DNA of 64,000 nucleotides from Martinezella rhizogenes (GCF_027460065.1 NZ_JAPYZZ010000005.1:62001-126000); one strand, 5' to 3'. Shown: positions 53,994 to 63,647, numbered from the stretch's first letter. The notes: generated from the sequence alone by a model not told the origin. Made by a program: numbers and translations.

Positions 53994-55006
53994 CGAACCC
54001 GCTTCCGCGTCTCAGCCTTGCCATGGACCCGGAGCGGACACAGCATGTGCTGACACCAAAGGCGCTCGAGAGGCTGTCGCAACGCGTTGAAATCCTCGAT
54101 ATGGCGCGGATTTGCGATTTTCACGATCCATCCGTGAAAGACCGGCTGGAACGCACGGATATTCTCCTTACCGGCTGGGGTTGTCCCGAGATCGGCACAC
54201 GGGAACTGGCACTGATGCCCCGGCTGAAGCTGATCTCCCACGCCGCCGGCACGGTCAAATATTTTCTCTCGGAAGCGGTCTTTGAACGCGGCATCACCGT
54301 GTGCAGCGCGGCGGAGGCGAATGCGCAGCCGGTTGCCGAATTTTCGCTGGCGATGATCCTGCTCGCAGGCAAACGCACCTTCGGCTTCAGGCGCCTCTAC
54401 GAGCGGGATCGCGGGCGGATCAATGTCGAACGACTGCAATCGGCGCCCATCGGCAATCTCGGCCTGACGGTCGGCATCGTCGGGGCGTCGCGGATCGGAC
54501 GGCGCGTCATCACTCTTTTGCGCTCCTTCGATCTCGATCTTGTCCTCTTTGACCCTTTTCTAAGTCTGGCGGAGGCGGAGCGACTCGGCGTCCGCCTCGT
54601 GTCGCTTGATGCGCTGATGGCGATAAGCGATGTCATATCCCTGCATGCGCCCTCCCTGCCCCAGACCCGGCATATGATCGGTGCCGCAGAGTTCGCCCGA
54701 ATGAAGGATGGCGCGACGCTGATCAACACCGCGCGCGGCGCGCTGGTGGATGAAAATGCGCTTCTGAGCGAACTGAAGACCGGCCGCATCGAGGCGGTCA
54801 TCGACGTGACCGATCCGGAAGTGCCGCCGCCGGATTCGCCTTTCTACAGCCTGCCTAATGTGTTTCTGACGCCGCACATCGCCGGCGCCGTAGGCCTCGA
54901 GCGCGCACGTCTCGGCGACATGGCGATTGCCGAGATCGAGCGTTTCTGCACAGGCCGGGCGCTGGAACAGGAGGTGCGCCCTGAACATCTGGAACTGATC
55001 GCATGA
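53990..55006 (+). CDS. D-isomer 2-hydroxyacid dehydrogenase family protein
   Basis: A 338-residue NAD-dependent dehydrogenase. The Rossmann motif is VGIVGASRIGRRV (an atypical Ser replaces a Gly of the GxGxxG pattern). Catalytic residues can be placed in INTARGALVDE (Arg), TDPEVPPP (Glu) and LTPHIAG (His). It should reduce or oxidise a 2-hydroxy/2-keto acid. It overlaps both neighbours by 4 bp and is therefore part of the LacI-DUF2264 operon. Confidence 0.85.
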   Translation: MTNPLPRLSLAMDPERTQHVLTPKALERLSQRVEILDMARICDFHDPSVKDRLERTDILLTGWGCPEIGTRELALMPRLKLISHAAGTVKYFLSEAVFERGITVCSAAEANAQPVAEFSLAMILLAGKRTFGFRRLYERDRGRINVERLQSAPIGNLGLTVGIVGASRIGRRVITLLRSFDLDLVLFDPFLSLAEAERLGVRLVSLDALMAISDVISLHAPSLPQTRHMIGAAEFARMKDGATLINTARGALVDENALLSELKTGRIEAVIDVTDPEVPPPDSPFYSLPNVFLTPHIAGAVGLERARLGDMAIAEIERFCTGRALEQEVRPEHLELIA

Positions 55007-55785
55007 GGATTTTTAAACCCGGCCTCTGTTCCGTCACCTTCCGGTCGCTTCCGCCGCAGGCCGTCATCGATCTTGGCGTGGCAAACGGCATCAAGGCGAT
55101 CGAATGGGGCGCGGATATCCATGTGCCGCCCGGCGATGTCGACAATGCGAGGGATGTGGCGGAACGCACAACCGAAGCCGGCCTCACCGTCTCCTCCTAC
55201 GGCTCCTACATCTTCGCGCCGGATTTTACGCGGGAAGATTTGACCGCCGTTCTTGAAACCGCCAAAGCGCTCGGCACCAGCCATATCCGCATCTGGCCGG
55301 GCCAACGCAAACGGCCCTCCACCGACTACTCTCCCGCCGAGCGCCGCAGAGCCACCGAGGCGCTGGCAGAGATCGCCCGCCACGCGCAAGATTACGGCAT
55401 GACGATCGGCCTCGAATATCACCCCAATTCACTGACGGACACCCTGCCCTCGGCCCTGCAACTGGCGCAGGATTTGGCCGTGCCCAACCTCTTTTTCTAC
55501 TGGCAGCCGGCACCCGGCCTGCCGCTCGAAAAGGCTCTCGCTGAAATATCGGAAATCGGCTCACACATCTGCCATCTGCACGTCTTTGCATGGCTTGCCG
55601 ACACCAGCCGCCTGCCGCTTGCCGACCGCGCGGATTATTGGCGGTCGTGTGTCAAGGCGCTACCGCAGAGCGAATGGACGAAACCGGCTTATGCGATGCT
55701 GGAATTCGTCAAAGGTGACGATGTCGGCCAGTTTGCGGAAGATGCGGTGGCGTTAAGCGAGATCCTCGCCGGTCATAGCGATTAG
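55003..55785 (+). CDS. Sugar phosphate isomerase/epimerase-like TIM barrel
   Basis: A 260-residue xylose-isomerase-like TIM barrel starting MRIFKPGLCSVTFRSLPPQ. Metal-ligand type residues are seen in AIEWGADIH, GLEYHPNS, HLHVFAW and AMLEFVKG. Such proteins are isomerases, epimerases or, in recently described oxidative sugar pathways, lyases. It overlaps the dehydrogenase by 4 bp. Specific activity is unknown. Confidence 0.82.
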   Translation: MRIFKPGLCSVTFRSLPPQAVIDLGVANGIKAIEWGADIHVPPGDVDNARDVAERTTEAGLTVSSYGSYIFAPDFTREDLTAVLETAKALGTSHIRIWPGQRKRPSTDYSPAERRRATEALAEIARHAQDYGMTIGLEYHPNSLTDTLPSALQLAQDLAVPNLFFYWQPAPGLPLEKALAEISEIGSHICHLHVFAWLADTSRLPLADRADYWRSCVKALPQSEWTKPAYAMLEFVKGDDVGQFAEDAVALSEILAGHSD

Positions 55786-55811
55786 TGCACGATTGCAACC
55801 TCACACGCGAC

Positions 55812-55896
55812 GTCATTCTCGGCCCTGTGCCGGGAATCTAATCACGTTGAACAAAATCAACACTTTGAAAATCCTCGGGACAGGCCCGAGGATGAT
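55812..55896. repeat. Palindromic intergenic element (copy 3)
   Basis: The left hairpin ATTCTCGG-N7-CCGGGAAT and the perfect right hairpin ATCCTCGGG-ACAGG-CCCGAGGAT flank ATCTAATCACGTTGAAC. It matches copy 2 over most of its left half. It lies between convergent genes. Confidence 0.8.
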
Positions 55897-55959
55897 AAAC
55901 GCAAGCTTTGCGAACTTCGTTGGCCGCCCTGTGGTGAGACAGCTCTCACCCACCCACTC

Positions 55960-57033
55960 TCATATCCGCCGCCCATCCGCCCCGAACAGATGCGTCTTGG
56001 CCAGATCGAACGCAAAGGGAATGGTCTCGCCGATGCGGATTGGGCGCTGGCCGTCCAGCAGCACGGTGGCTGGTTGGCCGTCCGGGGTGCTGGTGTAAAC
56101 CACCGTCGAGCCGCCCAGATGTTCCACGAGCTGGATGGACGCTTCGCCGAGCGAGGACTGCGCCTGCGGGTTGACGTGTTCGGGACGCACGCCGAAGGTC
56201 AGCGGCTCGCCTTCCTGCGCCGCGACCGGCTTTTCCAGCACGATGCGCTGGCCGGCAACCTCGATGGTGCGGTTGGAACTGTCGCCTGAAACCACTTTGG
56301 CGGAGAGGAAATTCATCTTCGGCGAGCCGATGAAACCGGCGACAAACTGGTTGGCCGGATTGTTGTAAAGATCGAGCGGGCGACCGACCTGCATGATGCG
56401 GCCATCGCGCAGGACCACGATCTTGTCGGCCATCGTCATGGCTTCCACCTGATCGTGCGTCACATAGATCATGGTGCTGCCGAGCGTCTGGTGCAGCTTG
56501 GCGATTTCGACGCGCATCTGCACGCGCAGTTCCGCATCGAGGTTGGACAGAGGCTCGTCGAAAAGGAAAATCTTCGGCTCGCGCACGATGGCCCGGCCGA
56601 TGGCGACACGCTGGCGCTGGCCGCCCGAAAGCGCCTTCGGCTTGCGCTGCAACAGCGGGCCGATCTGCAGGATATCGGCGGCCTTCTGCACCCGCGCCTC
56701 GACTTCCGGTTTTTTGTAACCCGCGGTTTCCAGCCCGAAGGCGAGGTTCTTGTAGACACTCATATGCGGATAAAGCGCATAGGACTGGAAAACCATGGCG
56801 ATGCCGCGCTTGGAGGCGGCTGTTTCGTTGACCCTTTCGCCATCGATGCGAAGATCGCCCTCGGAGATTTCCTCCAGCCCGGCAATCATGCGCAAAAGCG
56901 TGGATTTGCCACAGCCCGATGGGCCGACAAAAACGGTGAATTCACCCGGTTCGATCTTCAGATCGATGCCGTGAACGACCGGAAAAGCGCCGAACCGCTT
57001 GACGATTTTTTCCAGAGTAATGCTGCTTGCCAT
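55960..57033 (-). CDS. Carbohydrate ABC ATPase (UgpC/MalK-like)
   Basis: A 357-residue ATPase with [35 protein letters not shown] and [10 protein letters not shown], and a regulatory C-terminal domain. It is the last gene of the operon beginning with the binding protein at 60242. It probably serves both the 58953 binding protein and the orphan one at 49654. A GGGAG ribosome site precedes the ATG. Confidence 0.92.
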   Translation of the reverse strand: MASSITLEKIVKRFGAFPVVHGIDLKIEPGEFTVFVGPSGCGKSTLLRMIAGLEEISEGDLRIDGERVNETAASKRGIAMVFQSYALYPHMSVYKNLAFGLETAGYKKPEVEARVQKAADILQIGPLLQRKPKALSGGQRQRVAIGRAIVREPKIFLFDEPLSNLDAELRVQMRVEIAKLHQTLGSTMIYVTHDQVEAMTMADKIVVLRDGRIMQVGRPLDLYNNPANQFVAGFIGSPKMNFLSAKVVSGDSSNRTIEVAGQRIVLEKPVAAQEGEPLTFGVRPEHVNPQAQSSLGEASIQLVEHLGGSTVVYTSTPDGQPATVLLDGQRPIRIGETIPFAFDLAKTHLFGADGRRI

Positions 57034-57046
57034 GCTGTTTCTCCCG

Positions 57047-57080
57047 ACTGTCGCGCCGCGCCAATGGCGGCCGCGACAGT
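57047..57080 (-). promoter_or_regulatory. Hairpin between permease and ATPase genes
   Basis: ACTGTCGCG and CGCGACAGT are exact complements, and inner CCGC/GCGG bases can extend the stem. It sits in the 91-bp gap before the ATPase gene and may tune its expression. Confidence 0.5.
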
Positions 57081-57124
57081 GTTGATGGTCTTATAAAATG
57101 CGTTCTCGGTCCGGTTCCCTCGGT

Positions 57125-58000
57125 TCAGCGTTTCATTCCCGTCGTGGCGATGCCTTCGATCAGCAGCCGCTGAAAAAACAGGAAGAACAGGAAGACCGGC
57201 ACCAGTGACAGGTTGGACATGGCGAAAAGCGAGGTCCAGTCCGAGCTGCCGGTGGAATCCACGAAGGATCTGAGGCCGAGCTGCACGGTGTAGGTGTTGA
57301 TGTCGTTCAGATAGATCAGCGGGCCGAAGAAATCGTCCCAAGTCCAGATGAAGGAAAAGATGGCGGCCGTCGCCAGCACCGGCATCGACAGGGGCAACAT
57401 GATCTTCCAGTAGATGCGAAAGGGCGAGCAGCCATCCATGACAGCCGCCTCGTCCAGTTCACGCGGGATACCACGGAAGAACTGCACCATCAGGAAGATG
57501 AAGAAGGCATCCGTCGCGAGGTACTTCGGCACGATCAGCGGCAGCGAGGTGTTCACCCAGCCCATTTCCAGAAACAGGATATATTGCGGGATGAGCACGA
57601 CGTGATAGGGCAACATCAAGGTGCCTAGCATCAGCGCAAACCAGAAATTGCGCCCGCCGAACCGAAGCCTTGCAAAGGCGAAGGCGGTGAGCGAGCAGCC
57701 GACCACATTGCCGATGGTGGCCAGCACCGAGATGAAGAAGGAGTTCCAGAAGAACTGCCCGAAACTCACCTGCAGCCCGCTCCAGCCACGAATATATCCG
57801 CCGATATCGACCGACGAGGGAATGAGCGAGGAAGAACCGAACAGCTCATCCTGCGGCCGGAACGAACCCGAGATCATCCACAGGATCGGATAGAGCATCG
57901 CAAAGGAAGCGATGATCAGCGCGGTGTGGAGCATCACCGATTTTAGCGGCGAACGTTGCGGGCCTTGTCCGGGCCGGGGAGCGGTAACAGCATCAGTCAT
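57125..58000 (-). CDS. Carbohydrate ABC permease (MalG-like)
   Basis: A 291-residue permease with six helices. The EAA loop is LDEAAVMDGCSPFRIYWKIMLPLSMPVLATA. It overlaps the preceding permease gene by 8 bp. It is part of the importer whose genes run from 60242 leftward. Confidence 0.9.
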   Translation of the reverse strand: MTDAVTAPRPGQGPQRSPLKSVMLHTALIIASFAMLYPILWMISGSFRPQDELFGSSSLIPSSVDIGGYIRGWSGLQVSFGQFFWNSFFISVLATIGNVVGCSLTAFAFARLRFGGRNFWFALMLGTLMLPYHVVLIPQYILFLEMGWVNTSLPLIVPKYLATDAFFIFLMVQFFRGIPRELDEAAVMDGCSPFRIYWKIMLPLSMPVLATAAIFSFIWTWDDFFGPLIYLNDINTYTVQLGLRSFVDSTGSSDWTSLFAMSNLSLVPVFLFFLFFQRLLIEGIATTGMKR

Positions 58001-58946
58001 CGTAATGCACCCAGTATTTCGCGCTGAGGAACGAGAAGGCCGTGAACAGCGAGATGATGATCACCAAAATCCAGGCAAGCGCCGAGGCGTAACCCATGCG
58101 GAAGAAACCGAAGGCTTCCTGATAGAGGTAGAGCGTGTAGAACAGCGTCGAGTTGATCGGCCCGCCGGTGCCTTCGGAAATGATGAAGGCGGGCGTGAAG
58201 GCCTTGAAGGCATCGATCGTCTGGATCACGGCATTGAAGAAGATCACCGGGGTCAAAAGCGGCAGGGTAATGCGGAAGAACTGCCGCACCTTGCTTGCAC
58301 CATCGATTTCGGCGGCTTCATACATATCCTGCGGAATTTGTCTCAGACCCGCGAGGAAGATGATCATCGGCGAACCGAATTGCCAGACCGACAGGATGAC
58401 CAGCGTGTAGATCGAATAATCCGGATTGGAAATCCAGCTTGGTCCTTCATAACCGAAGGCCTGCCAGAGGATCATGTTGACGAGGCCGTCGGAGGCGAAA
58501 AGCTGGCGCCAGAGCACGGCAATGGCCACGCTGGAACCCAGCAGCGACGGCAGATAGAAGATCGCCCGGTAGAGCGTCAAACCCTTGATGCCGCGATTGA
58601 AGGCGAGCGCCACCAGCAGGGCGAAGATGAGCTTCAGCGGCACCGACAGCAGCACATAGGTAAAAGTCACCTGCATGGCCGCTGCAAATTTCGGATCATC
58701 GGTGGCGATACGCACATAGTTTGCCGCCCCCACCCAGTCCGGTGACTGCAACAGGTCGTAATTGGTAAAAGACAGATAAAGCGACGCGAGCGCCGGGCCG
58801 AGGGTAAGGCCGAAAAAGCCGATAAGCCAGGGCAGGAGAAACAGGTAAGCATGAATGTTGCGGTCAAACATCCGCCTCATGCCGCCCCGCTTCGGGAGAG
58901 CCGCGCCACGGCTCTCCCCCACAAGAGTTTCAGATCGAAAGGCCAT
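57993..58946 (-). CDS. Carbohydrate ABC permease (MalF-like)
   Basis: A 317-residue permease. The EAA loop is MYEAAEIDGASKVRQFFRITLPLLTPVIFF. Six membrane helices begin at YLFLLPWLIGFFGLTLGP. It starts 6 bp after the binding-protein gene, with no hairpin in between, unlike the other operons here. Confidence 0.9.
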   Translation of the reverse strand: MAFRSETLVGESRGAALPKRGGMRRMFDRNIHAYLFLLPWLIGFFGLTLGPALASLYLSFTNYDLLQSPDWVGAANYVRIATDDPKFAAAMQVTFTYVLLSVPLKLIFALLVALAFNRGIKGLTLYRAIFYLPSLLGSSVAIAVLWRQLFASDGLVNMILWQAFGYEGPSWISNPDYSIYTLVILSVWQFGSPMIIFLAGLRQIPQDMYEAAEIDGASKVRQFFRITLPLLTPVIFFNAVIQTIDAFKAFTPAFIISEGTGGPINSTLFYTLYLYQEAFGFFRMGYASALAWILVIIISLFTAFSFLSAKYWVHYDD

Positions 58947-58952
58947 AAACCA

Positions 58953-60242
58953 TCACTTCCGTTTGATAACGGTTTCGGATTCCTTGACGAGGCGGTCCCC
59001 GCCCTCTTCCGGCGTGATCTTGCCGAAGCCAACTTCTTCCGCCGTGCGTTTCAAAACGAAGGCGAATTCGCCCGCGCCCGGAGGCGGCGCCGGCGGCAGA
59101 TCGCCGACGCCGGGGGTAATCTCGGCGATGTAATCCACCATGATCTTGCTGACCTCGTCGAGCTTGCTGCTCAGCGCATTGCGCATGGATTCCGAGGCGG
59201 GAACGCCGCGCTCGACGCCGAGAATATCGATACCCTCAGGTTCGGCGACGAGGAAGTTGATGAAACCAACCGCCTGTTCGATGCCGGCGCTGCCATTGGC
59301 AACGCTGATGAGCATCGAGGGCTTCAGATAATGGCCGGAAGGGCCATCTTTCTTGCTCTTCGGATAGGAGCTTATCGCCAGCTTGGACTTGTTGAGCTTC
59401 TGATAACCGACGAACTGGTTGGAATGGGCAAAAGCGGTAGCCGCCTTGCCCGTCGTCAAAGGGTTGGTTTCGATGTTCAGCTGGTCGAGCGCCTGCACAT
59501 CGGCGGGCACGCAGGCGCCGCTCTTGCGCAGGTCGGCCCACAGGGTGAACCACTTGGTCGCGTCAGTAGGATCGAAGCCGATGGCGCCATCCTGCGTATA
59601 AAGCGACTTGCCGTTCTGGCGCAGCCAGTTTTCGAAGCTCGGTTCCACGCCGCTCGCATCGGCCGTGGCATAATAACCGGGTTTCGGCTTGTTCTTGCTG
59701 AGTTTGGCGGCGTTTTCGGCGAACTCCTCCCAGGTCTGCCCCGTCGCCGGCGGTGTGGCGCCGGATTTTTCCCAGGCCGCCTTGTCGAAGAAGACAGCGC
59801 TCGAATTCACCCCAAGATTGATGCCGTAAAGCTTGCCATCGACCCTGCCGGAATCGATGTTCATCTTGCCGAAATCCTCGATTTTCAGGCCCTTGCCGAT
59901 ATAGTCGTCAAGCGGCGCCAGCGCGCCGCGACGGCCATATTCGAAGATATAGCGATAATCCATCTGGATCAGATCGGGCGCATTCCGGCCCGCCACCTGC
60001 GTGGCAAGGCGCGGCCAATAATCGCTCCAGCCGGCAAATTCGCCGGCAATGTCGAGATCGGGCTTCACCTGCTTATAGGCCGATATCGCCTTGTTGGTGC
60101 GATCGGCACGCTCCTGCGACCCCCACCACAACATGCGAAGGCGCGCGGCCTGCGCCTGCGCCGACCCTCCCCCCAATGTTGCGAGCGACAGGGCCGCAAG
60201 CCCTGTTGAAAGCACACCTCTCCTTTTAAGCATCATGGGCAT
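58953..60242 (-). CDS. Carbohydrate ABC transporter substrate-binding protein
   Basis: A 429-residue family 1 binding protein with a signal sequence (MPMMLKRRGVLSTGLAALSLATLGGGSAQAQA). The mature part includes MLWWGSQERADRTNKAISAYKQ, VAGRNAPDLIQMDYRYIFEYGRRGALAPLD and KLYGINLGVNSS. It is a paralogue of the orphan binding protein at 49654. First gene of its operon, it is divergent from a TetR regulator with an operator-like palindrome between them. ATG 60242 follows GGGAGGAG. Confidence 0.9.
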   Translation of the reverse strand: MPMMLKRRGVLSTGLAALSLATLGGGSAQAQAARLRMLWWGSQERADRTNKAISAYKQVKPDLDIAGEFAGWSDYWPRLATQVAGRNAPDLIQMDYRYIFEYGRRGALAPLDDYIGKGLKIEDFGKMNIDSGRVDGKLYGINLGVNSSAVFFDKAAWEKSGATPPATGQTWEEFAENAAKLSKNKPKPGYYATADASGVEPSFENWLRQNGKSLYTQDGAIGFDPTDATKWFTLWADLRKSGACVPADVQALDQLNIETNPLTTGKAATAFAHSNQFVGYQKLNKSKLAISSYPKSKKDGPSGHYLKPSMLISVANGSAGIEQAVGFINFLVAEPEGIDILGVERGVPASESMRNALSSKLDEVSKIMVDYIAEITPGVGDLPPAPPPGAGEFAFVLKRTAEEVGFGKITPEEGGDRLVKESETVIKRK

Positions 60243-60303
60243 TGGCAACTCCTCCCTATTGACTGCCAATTGATGATGAACGTAAACGACACTTGCCGTT
60301 TTA

Positions 60304-60317
60304 TAACTAATTGGTTA
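60304..60317. promoter_or_regulatory. Putative TetR operator, site 1
   Basis: TAACTAATTGGTTA is a near-perfect palindrome between the binding-protein and TetR genes. It matches the site at 61231-61244 at 12 of 14 positions. Confidence 0.6.
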
Positions 60318-60359
60318 CATGGGAACACCGATCACCAACATTGTCAAGCGGGTGCTGAA

Positions 60360-61058
60360 ATGGAAGAAACGACAAAAAACCAGCCACTCGATACGGCCCC
60401 GGAAGAAACGCTGCCGCCCAAGCGCAAACGCGCGACGACACAGGTGCGAAACCCTGAAAGAACCCGGGCCGCCATCCTTGAAGCGGCCCGCCGCGAGGTG
60501 GCAGCGAAGGGGCTGGCCGGCGCTCGAATCGATGTTGTTGCCCGTCGTGCCGGCACCAACAAACGGATGATCTATCATTATTTCGGCGACAAGGACGCGC
60601 TTTATCTTGCGGTTCTTGAGGATGCCTATCGCCATATCCGCCAAACCGAACGGCGGCTTGACCTGACCCGCAAGGCCCCTTCGGATGGGCTGCGGGAACT
60701 TGCGCTTTTCACGTGGCACTACTTCCTCGACCACCCTGAATTCCTGAGCATTCTCGCCACGGAAAACCTCAATAAAGCCCGCTATCTCAGGCAATCTCCG
60801 ACAATTACGGCGATGCATTCGAATTTCATTTCGGAACTTGAAGACGTGCTGCGGCGCGGCAGCGAGGCCGGTGAATTCCGTGACGGCCTCGATCCAATCG
60901 ACGTCTATCTGACCATCGCTTCGCTCGGCGCCTTCTATCTTTCGAACCGGTTCACGTTGTCGACGATCTTCCAGCGCGACCTGACCGACCCGACCGAGCT
61001 GGAACGCTGGGGCCAGCACATCGTCAACACCCTGCTTGCTGCGGTGCGGCCGGTCTGA
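60360..61058 (+). CDS. TetR-family regulator of the sugar locus
   Basis: A 232-residue TetR protein with a basic N-terminal extension (LPPKRKRATTQVRNPERTRAAILEAARREVAAKGLAGARIDVVARRAGTNKRMIYHYFGDKDALY forms the HTH). The C-terminal region resembles RutR/PsrA-type ligand-binding domains. The ATG at 60360 was preferred over an upstream frame opening at 60270. It is divergent from the ABC importer. The same 14-bp palindrome occurs in its own promoter and before the Gfo/Idh gene, so it likely controls both. Confidence 0.87.
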   Translation: MEETTKNQPLDTAPEETLPPKRKRATTQVRNPERTRAAILEAARREVAAKGLAGARIDVVARRAGTNKRMIYHYFGDKDALYLAVLEDAYRHIRQTERRLDLTRKAPSDGLRELALFTWHYFLDHPEFLSILATENLNKARYLRQSPTITAMHSNFISELEDVLRRGSEAGEFRDGLDPIDVYLTIASLGAFYLSNRFTLSTIFQRDLTDPTELERWGQHIVNTLLAAVRPV

Positions 61059-61230
61059 GCCGTCCGAGAGGAATTCTCTTTTAACAACAGTGACGACGCG
61101 CCATTCGCACCCGCGAAGCGCGTCGTTTTCTTTTGCGGCGCGGTAAAGACACGCAATGGCCGCAGCAAGCGATATCCGAATTTTTCCTGCCGAAAACACC
61201 TTGACAGATCGCCTTATTCACGACCACAAA

Positions 61231-61244
61231 TAACCAAATGGTTA
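61231..61244. promoter_or_regulatory. Putative TetR operator, site 2
   Basis: TAACCAAATGGTTA, 59 bp upstream of the Gfo/Idh start, pairs six bases on each side. It nearly matches site 1, implying shared control. Confidence 0.6.
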
Positions 61245-61303
61245 CAAATTGCCATGTTTGACGGAAGCGGCTTTCGGGAAAAGGCCGCCTTGGGAGGAAA
61301 TTC

Positions 61304-62446
61304 ATGAAACGTATCGGCGTCATCATGCACGGCATCACCGGCCGCATGGGTTACAACCAGCATCTCGTTCGCTCCGTTCTCGCTATTCGCGATCAGGGCG
61401 GCGTGCTTTTGAAGAACGGCGAAAGGGTCATGCTTGACCCCATTCTGGTCGGCCGCAACGGCGCAAAGATCGAGGAAATCGCGAAAAAGCATAATGTCGC
61501 CCGCTGGACGACCGATATCGATGCGGCGCTTGCAAACCCTGACGATACGCTGTTCTTCGATGCCGGCACGACGCAGATGCGTGGGAGCCTGCTGGAGAAA
61601 GCCATCAAGGCCGGCAAGAACGTTTATTGCGAAAAGCCGATTTCCGACACAATGGAAGAGGCTCTGGCGATTGCCCGGCTCGCCGAAAGCGCCGGCATCA
61701 AGCATGGCGTGGTGCAGGACAAGCTGTTCCTGCCCGGCCTGCGCAAGCTCGCCATGCTGCGCGACAGCGGATTTTTCGGCAAAATCCTCTCGGTGCGCGG
61801 CGAGTTCGGCTACTGGGTATTCGAGGGAGACTGGCAGCCGGCGCAGCGCCCGTCATGGAACTACCGCCTGAAGGACGGCGGCGGCATCATTCTCGATATG
61901 CTGTGCCACTGGCGTTATGTGCTCGACAATCTGTTCGGCCCGGTGAAATCGGTGAGCTGCCTCGGCGCCACCCATATTCCGGAACGTTTCGATGAGCAGG
62001 GCAAGGCCTATAAGGCGGATGCGGACGACGCGGCCTATGCCACTTTCGAGCTGGAAGGCGGCGCCATCGCCCACATCAACTCCTCATGGGCGGTGCGGGT
62101 GCGCCGCGACGATCTCGTCACCTTCCAGGTGGATGGCACCCATGGTTCGGCGGTGGCGGGCCTGACCAAATGCTTCACCCAGCACCGCACCAATACACCG
62201 AAACCGGTGTGGAACCCCGACCAGCCGCAGACCATCGATTTCTACAAGACCTGGCAGGAAGTGCCCGACAATGTCGTCTATGACAACGGCTTCAAGGCGC
62301 AGTGGGAAATGTTCGTGCGCCACCTCGTCGATAACGATCCGTGGCCCTATGGCCTTATGGAAGGCGTGAAGGGCGTGCAGCTTGCCGAGCTTGGACTGAA
62401 ATCCTGGAAGGAACGCCGCTGGCTCGACGTTCCCGCTATTTCCTAA
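61304..62446 (+). CDS. Gfo/Idh/MocA family oxidoreductase
   Basis: A 380-residue NAD(P)-dependent sugar oxidoreductase. An altered Rossmann start (GVIMHGITGRMGYNQHL) is followed by the EKP motif CEKPISDTMEEAL and GGIILDMLCHWRYVLDNLFG. Such enzymes oxidise sugar or polyol hydroxyls, sometimes at C3 of a glycoside. The start is fixed by GGGAGGAAA. It leads the operon with DUF993 and TIM-barrel genes. Confidence 0.88.
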   Translation: MKRIGVIMHGITGRMGYNQHLVRSVLAIRDQGGVLLKNGERVMLDPILVGRNGAKIEEIAKKHNVARWTTDIDAALANPDDTLFFDAGTTQMRGSLLEKAIKAGKNVYCEKPISDTMEEALAIARLAESAGIKHGVVQDKLFLPGLRKLAMLRDSGFFGKILSVRGEFGYWVFEGDWQPAQRPSWNYRLKDGGGIILDMLCHWRYVLDNLFGPVKSVSCLGATHIPERFDEQGKAYKADADDAAYATFELEGGAIAHINSSWAVRVRRDDLVTFQVDGTHGSAVAGLTKCFTQHRTNTPKPVWNPDQPQTIDFYKTWQEVPDNVVYDNGFKAQWEMFVRHLVDNDPWPYGLMEGVKGVQLAELGLKSWKERRWLDVPAIS

Positions 62447-62453
62447 GGAGGCG

Positions 62454-63620
62454 ATGGTGAGCGAACTCAAGCTTCCGAAGGATGACCGCAGCATCGAGGT
62501 CTACAGACTATCAGGCACGCCGGTCGCGGTTGAGAAACGAAGTGCGGTGGATTTCAACCGCGTCGCCTTCGCCGCCGCCCATGTGGTGGCCGATCCCCTT
62601 GCCGATAACGACCCATGGCTGACGCCCGCCATCGACTGGGACGCCACTTTACGTTTCCGTCACCGCCTGTGGGATCTCGGCCTCGGCGTCGCCGAGGCGA
62701 TGGACACGGCGCAGCGCGGCATGGGGCTCGCGTGGCCGCAGGCGCAGGAACTGATTTCCCGTTCGCTGAAGGAGGCGGCCAGCCGCAAGGATGCGCTGAT
62801 TGCCTGCGGCGTCGGCACAGACCATCTTGATAGTGGCGGTTATGATGTAAACCAGATTGTTGACTCTTATCTGGAACAGCTTGATTTTGTTCAGGGAGAA
62901 GGCGGGCGCGTTATCCTAATGGCGAGCCGTGCATTGGCTGCGGCGGCGCGTTCCCCGGATGACTATCTCAAGGCTTATGCACGGGTCCTCTCCCATGCCG
63001 ACCAGAAAGTGGTGATCCACTGGCTGGGTGAGATGTTTGACCCGGCGCTTGAGGGTTACTGGGGCTCCGGTGACCACATGCAGGCCATGGAAACCTGCCT
63101 TGCCATGCTCGAGGAAAATGCCGACAAGATCGATGGCATCAAGATTTCGCTTCTTTCCAAGGAAAAGGAAATCGTCATGCGCCGCCGCCTGCCGGCTGGT
63201 GTGCGCATGTATACCGGCGACGACTTCAACTATGCCGAATTGATCGCCGGTGACGAACAGGGGCACTCGGACGCCCTGCTCGGCATTTTCGACGCCATTG
63301 CACCGGCTGCCTCCAAAGCTCTCGCGAGCCTGAAGCGCGGCGCGGACAATGAGTTCTTCGATATTCTGGAGCCGACGGTGGCGCTGTCGCGCCATATCTT
63401 CAAGGCCCCAACGCGCTTCTACAAGACCGGCGTGGTGTTCCTCGCCTATCTCAACGGATTGCAGGAGCATTTCACCATGGTTGGCGGGCAGGAAAGCACC
63501 CGCTCCACGCAGCATTTCGCCAAGCTTTTCCGGCTGGCGGACAAGGCCAATGTGCTTGCCGAGCCGGATCTCGCAACGCGCCGCATGAAGGCGTTTCTTT
63601 CGGTCCGGGGCATTGGCTGA
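62454..63620 (+). CDS. DUF993/dihydrodipicolinate-synthase-like protein
   Basis: A 388-residue protein of the DUF993 group, which has a DHDPS-like TIM-barrel look. DKIDGIKISLLSKEKE provides a candidate Schiff-base Lys, and the start RIRH-type FRHRLWDLGLGVAEAMDTAQRG is characteristic. Aldolase or dehydratase chemistry on a keto-sugar is an inference. It follows the Gfo/Idh gene by 7 bp with an AAGGAGG ribosome site. Confidence 0.78.
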   Translation: MVSELKLPKDDRSIEVYRLSGTPVAVEKRSAVDFNRVAFAAAHVVADPLADNDPWLTPAIDWDATLRFRHRLWDLGLGVAEAMDTAQRGMGLAWPQAQELISRSLKEAASRKDALIACGVGTDHLDSGGYDVNQIVDSYLEQLDFVQGEGGRVILMASRALAAAARSPDDYLKAYARVLSHADQKVVIHWLGEMFDPALEGYWGSGDHMQAMETCLAMLEENADKIDGIKISLLSKEKEIVMRRRLPAGVRMYTGDDFNYAELIAGDEQGHSDALLGIFDAIAPAASKALASLKRGADNEFFDILEPTVALSRHIFKAPTRFYKTGVVFLAYLNGLQEHFTMVGGQESTRSTQHFAKLFRLADKANVLAEPDLATRRMKAFLSVRGIG

Positions 63621-63647
63621 GGCAGCAGAACCAGGGGAGATATCGAT

